A DNA stretch of 18,775 bases from Ornithomonoglobus_A sp034090805. GTDB taxonomy: Bacteria > Bacillota > Clostridia > UBA1381. Shown in pieces: positions 15,040 to 18,775 of the stretch (position 1 is the first letter of the stretch; every line of letters starts with the position of its first letter). The stretch is taken from contig JAXDRV010000070.1 of the NCBI GenBank assembly GCA_034090805.1, positions 1 to 18,775 of the forward strand, in the 5' to 3' direction. The notes under the pieces were generated by a model. The model had not been told where the DNA came from, ran no database searches, and saw nothing but the letters and a program-made list of their open reading frames with translations. The translations under genes were made by a program, and so were the position numbers.

Positions 15040-16542
15040 TCATCTATCCTCTTCTTTGATATTTTTCTGCTCCACAACCTTTATGTTCTGAGGCATATAT
15101 ATCTGAAAATTTGTATATTCTCCCGGATTGCTCTTTAAGCATATACAGCCCTTGAGCGTGTTTATTATCCTGTATGAATAATACAAGCCTATTCCCCAGT
15201 TACCGCTTCCGTTCTTGTATGATATGAGCGGCTTAAAAATTTCTTTCATTTTCTCCCGCTCAATCCCACAGCCGTTATCGGTAATATCTATTAAAAACCA
15301 ATTTTCCTCATAGCTGACCGTTACGCTGATTGCTCCGTCTTTTTTCTCCGCCACCGCCTCTACGGAATTTTTAAGTATGTTATAAATTGCGTCCGACAAA
15401 TAAAAAGCGTCCGAATTTATAATTTCCTCGTCAGTCATGTATCGTACGCTTATAATGCGTTTTTCCACCGGAGTGAATTTTTCGACAGCCATACGAATAG
15501 ACTTGGATATTTTAAATTTCTCTATTTCGATATTAAGCTTATCAAGCATCTCAATCTGCTTTGTAAGTCCGTATAACGCATTATCGGCAATGGAATGTAT
15601 TGTGGTTATCATGGTTTCGGATTCCGGCGGTAAATTACTGCCGTACATATTGTTATCGGACAGCTGTCTTATCGCAAAAAACATATTTTTATAGGAGTGC
15701 AGTATCATTTTGATGTTTTTATCCACTTTAGACTTGCCGTAAATACCTTTTACACTCGCTTGCATATAATATACCGTGGTCAGCTTTCCTCTGAGAACGA
15801 GAATGGGCACATATATGCCGAGCATAAAGAATATTGCGAGCATATCACCTCTCGTTGTATAAATCTCCGGCAAATTTTCATTATAAAAAATTGCCGGAAC
15901 AACATCCGTAAAGCTGTTGATAAAATTAAATCCTATACACAGCAGTAATATAATCTCAACGGCTCCCGTATACAGCATAACATTGAGCATATTTCTCTTT
16001 ATTATCATAAAACTCGTTTTTATATATTTGTAAAGACATATCACATACGGTGCCGCCAAAAAATATATCAGCATCAGATATCTTGTGATATGTATTGTAT
16101 TAAGCAGCATTTCGGCACGTCGCACCGTTTCCTCCGATGCGGAATTAATTTTCATCCAGAAGCTAAACATTACATTGGGAAGCTCCGACCAAAGATAAAA
16201 GCATATGCATACCGCCGATATTACATAAAATAATGCTTTTTTTCTTATCTGCTTAGTCAATATCAACGTAAAGAAAACCAATATAATAATTTCTCCTATC
16301 AGGGAAATGATTCTGATATTTGATACTGAAAGAGAAAATATATTTGCAATTCTTATTATAAAGCCGTCCGGACTTACGCTGTTAAAATGTACATTTGTAA
16401 GTATCTGCATATACATAGTATTTGAAAATACCATGCACAGCAATCCGAAAAGGAATATCGTGCCGCACCACATATAATATTGCCTGCTGTAAATTGCGGT
16501 CGCAAGGCAGCCTATCAAAAGCAAAAAAGTTAAAGCTATCAT
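15040..16542 (-). CDS. Membrane sensor histidine kinase with GHKL ATPase domain
   Basis: This 500-residue protein has about seven hydrophobic membrane segments in residues 1-255, a linker with a possible phosphoacceptor His282 in LHSYKN (H-x3-N spacing as in CitA/Spo0B-like kinases), and a C-terminal ATP-binding domain: N box NILKNSVEA (388-396), G1 box DNGCG (422-426), F box near 436, and G2 box GNWGIGLYYS (447-456). There is no large extracellular sensor domain, so a ligand would be sensed within or close to the membrane, or through a partner such as the binding protein. It has its own good promoter (16563-16591). The N-terminus is not a family I can name. The kinase class is not the HisKA_3 type most often paired with NarL regulators. 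Confidence 0.9.
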   Translation of the reverse strand: MIALTFLLLIGCLATAIYSRQYYMWCGTIFLFGLLCMVFSNTMYMQILTNVHFNSVSPDGFIIRIANIFSLSVSNIRIISLIGEIIILVFFTLILTKQIRKKALFYVISAVCICFYLWSELPNVMFSFWMKINSASEETVRRAEMLLNTIHITRYLMLIYFLAAPYVICLYKYIKTSFMIIKRNMLNVMLYTGAVEIILLLCIGFNFINSFTDVVPAIFYNENLPEIYTTRGDMLAIFFMLGIYVPILVLRGKLTTVYYMQASVKGIYGKSKVDKNIKMILHSYKNMFFAIRQLSDNNMYGSNLPPESETMITTIHSIADNALYGLTKQIEMLDKLNIEIEKFKISKSIRMAVEKFTPVEKRIISVRYMTDEEIINSDAFYLSDAIYNILKNSVEAVAEKKDGAISVTVSYEENWFLIDITDNGCGIEREKMKEIFKPLISYKNGSGNWGIGLYYSYRIINTLKGCICLKSNPGEYTNFQIYMPQNIKVVEQKNIKEEDR

Positions 16543-16562
16543 ATTCCGTCACCCTATGTAAC

Positions 16563-16591
16563 ATTATAGCACCATCCCCGAAAAAAGTCAA
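16563..16591 (-). promoter_or_regulatory. Sigma-A promoter of the kinase-regulator operon
   Basis: On the minus strand TTGACT (16586-16591) and TATAAT (16563-16568) are separated by 17 bp, starting transcription near 16556 with a very short leader. It lacks the 33-bp site, so the regulators are probably made constitutively. Confidence 0.8.
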
Positions 16592-16674
16592 ACCTTATGT
16601 TAACTCAGGCATTGCCAAATACAGGAAATAAATATAGTTTCCTTGGAATAATTTGTAAAATACGGTGTCTCTCA

Positions 16675-16760
16675 TAACAGAATACACGGCTTTGAGAGGG
16701 AGAGAGATTTCCGACATTAGCTGTATTTCTAAGCAGCGGGAAATCTCGTATATTCTGTAA
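16675..16760. other. Nested three-helix inverted repeat of unknown role
   Basis: In the 247-bp gap between the kinase and the ADP-ribosylglycohydrolase-like gene, three helices nest: 16675-16684 with 16751-16760 (one mismatch), 16704-16712 with 16739-16747 (9 bp perfect), and 16720-16723 with 16734-16737. It would lie in the 3' region of the upstream minus-strand transcript. It could be a structured RNA, a remnant mobile element, or chance. Confidence 0.45.
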
Positions 16761-16762
16761 GC

Positions 16763-16787
16763 AAAAAGTCGTCTGTCCGCATAGACG
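16763..16787 (-). terminator. Weak terminator after the ADP-ribosylglycohydrolase-like gene
   Basis: On the minus strand CGTCT (16783-16787) pairs with AGACG (16770-16774) around an 8-base loop and is followed by five T's (16763-16767). It starts two bases after the stop codon. The stem is short, so termination may be partial. Confidence 0.5.
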
Positions 16788-16789
16788 TT

Positions 16790-18388
16790 TTAAGCAAATT
16801 TAAGATCGGTACACCACTTGCTTCTATGCCAATGCCCGCCGTTGTATGAGCGGAAGCCGATTGAGAATTTAAATACTTCTCCTCTTTTCAGCAATTTCAG
16901 ATTTATCTTGTTTTCGCCCTTTTTCAAATCTATAAGGCAGAAGTTATTGTAGGGAGTCCACATACGCATTTCGTCAGCCCGCAGCGTTTCCACGCCGTTT
17001 ACGCTGAGTACAAATCCGTCATTGTTCCCGACTACAGCCCATACCTTTCGGTCACTGCCGCTTATTATGGTCGTTTCGGCAGTAGAGGCATACTGTCCCT
17101 TCATTGTAATGTAATTGTCAAGTTCAATCATATCCTCATAGGCATCTATTGTACATACTTTCTCACCCTTCGGATAATCGGTATCGAGAAATGCCTCGTT
17201 ATTTACCATGCATACCATATCCGGCAGATTTACGCCATCGCCATGCGGGCTTGGATAATTCGGGTTTATTTCCTGATGCAATTGATCAAAATACGGTCCG
17301 TATATATCCCATTTTACCGGCTCTATGCTGCGGAGTGCAGCGTCCAGTCCTTCCGCTGTCGGACATTCATATTCAAGACACAGTTCACTGCGATCATTCT
17401 CTCTGTCCGTAACAATCAGCTTTGAATTTGGCACCTTCAGCGCCATATTCACCGAGTCAACGGCAAGACACTTTATACTGTCGGACGGTCTTACAACATC
17501 TATTCCGCATACAAAATAGTCGTTAATCAGTCCGCCCAGCTCGCCCAGCCCGCTGTAGCCCTTTATTATGCCTATAATCGACGCCGCCGACGCACAGGTA
17601 CAGTCTGTATCATAGCCGCACTTTAATGCGATATTTATCGTTTTGCGCATATCGCCATCGCCGTAAAGAAGCGCAATAAGGACAAAGCCCAGGTTCTGAA
17701 TAACATTTGAAAAATCCGGATGTCCGTATATGTTCAGTACCTTAGTGCGCACTGCCTGCCATTCGTTATTTTGGGAATATGCATCCAATACCATTTCAAA
17801 GCATCCGTAAAGTCTGCTGTTTTTCGGAATATACTCCATACCCTTATGTATCAGCGTCAAAATATCATCCTCAAAGAACGCCAGGCTGTCCACAGCCGCC
17901 AGAAACTGCTCCGCATATACGGAATTATCGGCATGGTCAAGGCAACCGTCCATATACGCATATTTCGCTGCAAGCTCGGCATTTCCCGCACTGACTATAC
18001 CCCATATTTCCGAACGTATCGGGCAGCCCATACCCTCTTTAAAAAACGAATTATTTATTATACCGCTGTATGGAGGCTTAATTCCCCGCATATAGTTTTT
18101 TAAGAAGTAGCCGTATTCTGAAAACGGATACCAGCATTTTTCAAGCCATGCGTCCGCCAAATCACACGATGTTATATTTGCACCCTTTCTCTCCAGCACA
18201 TCAAGCCAAAGAAGCTGCAAATCAAGATCGTCATTGGGCAGATCGGGATTGAATATTTCAGTAAAATCATCAATACCAATCACCTGCTTCAGCCCCTCCA
18301 CCGGCGCACCGGCCGCACCGCCGAGACATTTGCCGTACCAGCAACCATGTGCCTTATCAACGAATTTGCTGTATGTAATTTTTTTCAT
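16790..18388 (-). CDS. ADP-ribosylglycohydrolase-fold protein with C-terminal beta-sandwich domain
   Basis: Residues 7-300 of this 532-residue protein fit the ADP-ribosylglycohydrolase family: GCWYGKCLGGAAGAPVEG near the N-terminus, PNDDLDLQLLWL with Asp53, Asp54 and Asp56, and GYDTDCTCASAASIIG with Asp260 and Asp262, the usual metal-binding acidic residues. Residues about 410-530 form a beta-rich domain (VWAVVGNNDGFVLSVNG, KINLKLLKRGEVFKFSIGF) like those that bind sugars or cap glycosidases. No signal peptide is seen, so it acts in the cytoplasm. AAGGAGA precedes the ATG. Family members in sugar operons are known in bacteria, where the substrate is often a glycoside or nucleoside-like compound rather than ADP-ribosylated protein. 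The shared 33-bp upstream site ties it to the importer. A role in cleaving the imported sugar conjugate is inference. Confidence 0.85.
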   Translation of the reverse strand: MKKITYSKFVDKAHGCWYGKCLGGAAGAPVEGLKQVIGIDDFTEIFNPDLPNDDLDLQLLWLDVLERKGANITSCDLADAWLEKCWYPFSEYGYFLKNYMRGIKPPYSGIINNSFFKEGMGCPIRSEIWGIVSAGNAELAAKYAYMDGCLDHADNSVYAEQFLAAVDSLAFFEDDILTLIHKGMEYIPKNSRLYGCFEMVLDAYSQNNEWQAVRTKVLNIYGHPDFSNVIQNLGFVLIALLYGDGDMRKTINIALKCGYDTDCTCASAASIIGIIKGYSGLGELGGLINDYFVCGIDVVRPSDSIKCLAVDSVNMALKVPNSKLIVTDRENDRSELCLEYECPTAEGLDAALRSIEPVKWDIYGPYFDQLHQEINPNYPSPHGDGVNLPDMVCMVNNEAFLDTDYPKGEKVCTIDAYEDMIELDNYITMKGQYASTAETTIISGSDRKVWAVVGNNDGFVLSVNGVETLRADEMRMWTPYNNFCLIDLKKGENKINLKLLKRGEVFKFSIGFRSYNGGHWHRSKWCTDLKFA

Positions 18389-18428
18389 ATATGTCTCCTT
18401 AATATCTTCCGAAATCTTTGATACATTA

Positions 18429-18457
18429 ATCTTATCACTTGCTTAGTGATAATTCAA
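18429..18457 (-). promoter_or_regulatory. Predicted promoter of the ADP-ribosylglycohydrolase-like gene
   Basis: On the minus strand TTGAAT (18452-18457) and TAAGAT (18429-18434) are separated by 17 bp, about 40 bp upstream of the start codon. Both boxes are imperfect, in keeping with control by an activator. Confidence 0.6.
18432..18452. promoter_or_regulatory. 21-bp palindrome inside the promoter spacer (candidate repressor operator)
   Basis: TTATCACT and AGTGATAA flank a 5-base centre, filling the space between the -35 and -10 boxes. A repressor bound there would block polymerase. The importer promoter has no such palindrome. Confidence 0.5.
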
Positions 18458-18469
18458 TATGATTATAAT

Positions 18470-18502
18470 TCAACATATATGTTTATTATTTATCAACATT
18501 TC
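18470..18502 (-). promoter_or_regulatory. Conserved 33-bp upstream site, copy 2 (candidate activator site)
   Basis: It matches 14257-14289 at 30 of 33 positions and, like it, ends exactly 12 bp upstream of the -35 box on the minus strand. Here the first part forms a perfect palindrome, AACATATATGTT. Confidence 0.7.
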
Positions 18503-18583
18503 TGAAGCTTCACCATCCATAAAAACCACTTCTTCCGATTCCCGGACTTTTATGGAAAGTGGAGGGTTATACTTTAAGTACAG

Positions 18584-18612
18584 TCGACAAACGCACTAAA
18601 TTCTGATATAAT
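18584..18612 (+). promoter_or_regulatory. Predicted promoter of the insertion-sequence transposase
   Basis: TCGACA (18584-18589) and TATAAT (18607-18612) are separated by 17 bp, about 25 bp upstream of the transposase start. The stretch 18503-18583 before it holds a weak inverted repeat (18517-18524 with 18548-18555) and no gene. Confidence 0.55.
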
Positions 18613-18637
18613 AAAAAATCAGAAAGGTGTGAAACAA

Positions 18638-18775
18638 ATGTCAAAATATTACAACAAACAATTCAAGGAAGAGGCTCTTAAATTATCCGATGAAATTGGT
18701 GTTAAGAAAGCAGCTGCTCAACTCGGATTGGCGTACTACACATTATCAGGGTGGCGTAACAAACGCAAGGCGGAT
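18638..18775 (+). CDS. IS3-type transposase OrfA, 5' part (cut by window edge)
   Basis: The first 46 codons of an open frame run off the right edge. AGAAAGG precedes the ATG by about ten bases. MSKYYNKQFKEEALKLSDE followed by VKKAAAQLGLAYYTLSGWRN is the N-terminal helix-turn-helix of OrfA (transposase 8 family), which binds the ends of IS3-family elements; the catalytic DDE part would be in a following OrfB joined by frameshifting. The left end of the element probably lies between about 18555 and 18583, but its inverted repeat cannot be fixed without the right end. Confidence 0.85.
   Translation, partial: MSKYYNKQFKEEALKLSDEIGVKKAAAQLGLAYYTLSGWRNKRKAD

Noticed and set aside
18517..18555. CCATAAAA/TTTTATGG inverted repeat considered as a terminator or the insertion-sequence end
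   Set aside because: The stem is only 8 bp with a loop of 23 bases and no T run, and without the right end of the element its boundary cannot be confirmed.

Overview
The window looks like a stretch of chromosome from a low-GC, Gram-positive anaerobe, most likely a gut-type Clostridia. The reasons are strong AGGAGG-type ribosome binding sites, sigma-A promoters, a lipoprotein-dependent CUT1 sugar importer encoded without its own ATPase, large secreted modular glycan proteins, and an IS3-type element. I cannot name a species.

Left part (1-3079): the terminator of an unseen upstream gene; a palindrome-rich small repeat element (copy 1); a gene for an unrecognised exported protein with a C-terminal membrane anchor; an AlkD-like DNA alkylation repair gene convergent with it and overlapping by 11 bp; a divergent promoter pair; tRNA-Ser(CGA) and tRNA-Pro(CGG) with a strong terminator; then copy 2 of the repeat element in inverted orientation.

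Central and right part (3067-18388): every gene is on the minus strand and together they look like a glycan-utilisation locus. In transcription order: an ADP-ribosylglycohydrolase-fold enzyme with its own promoter; a two-component pair (multi-pass membrane kinase and NarL-type regulator); a lipoprotein solute-binding protein and two permeases; two secreted proteins that carry only binding-type modules; and a 1384-residue secreted GH51-like glycosidase. The last three proteins share a ~240-residue beta-sandwich (lectin/LamG-like) module in five copies, which appear to have exchanged sequence by gene conversion. The transport and secreted genes may form one long transcript of about 11 kb.

The most interesting regulatory signal is a 33-bp sequence, identical at 30 positions, that lies exactly 12 bp upstream of the predicted -35 box of both the binding-protein operon and the ADP-ribosylglycohydrolase gene. 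It probably ties the two units into one regulon, with the adjacent response regulator as the natural candidate activator. The proposed flow is: secreted GH51-like enzyme and module proteins bind and trim a polysaccharide, the ABC importer takes up the oligosaccharide, and the two-component system induces the locus.

The right edge (18584-18775) holds the start of an IS3-type transposase gene cut by the window.
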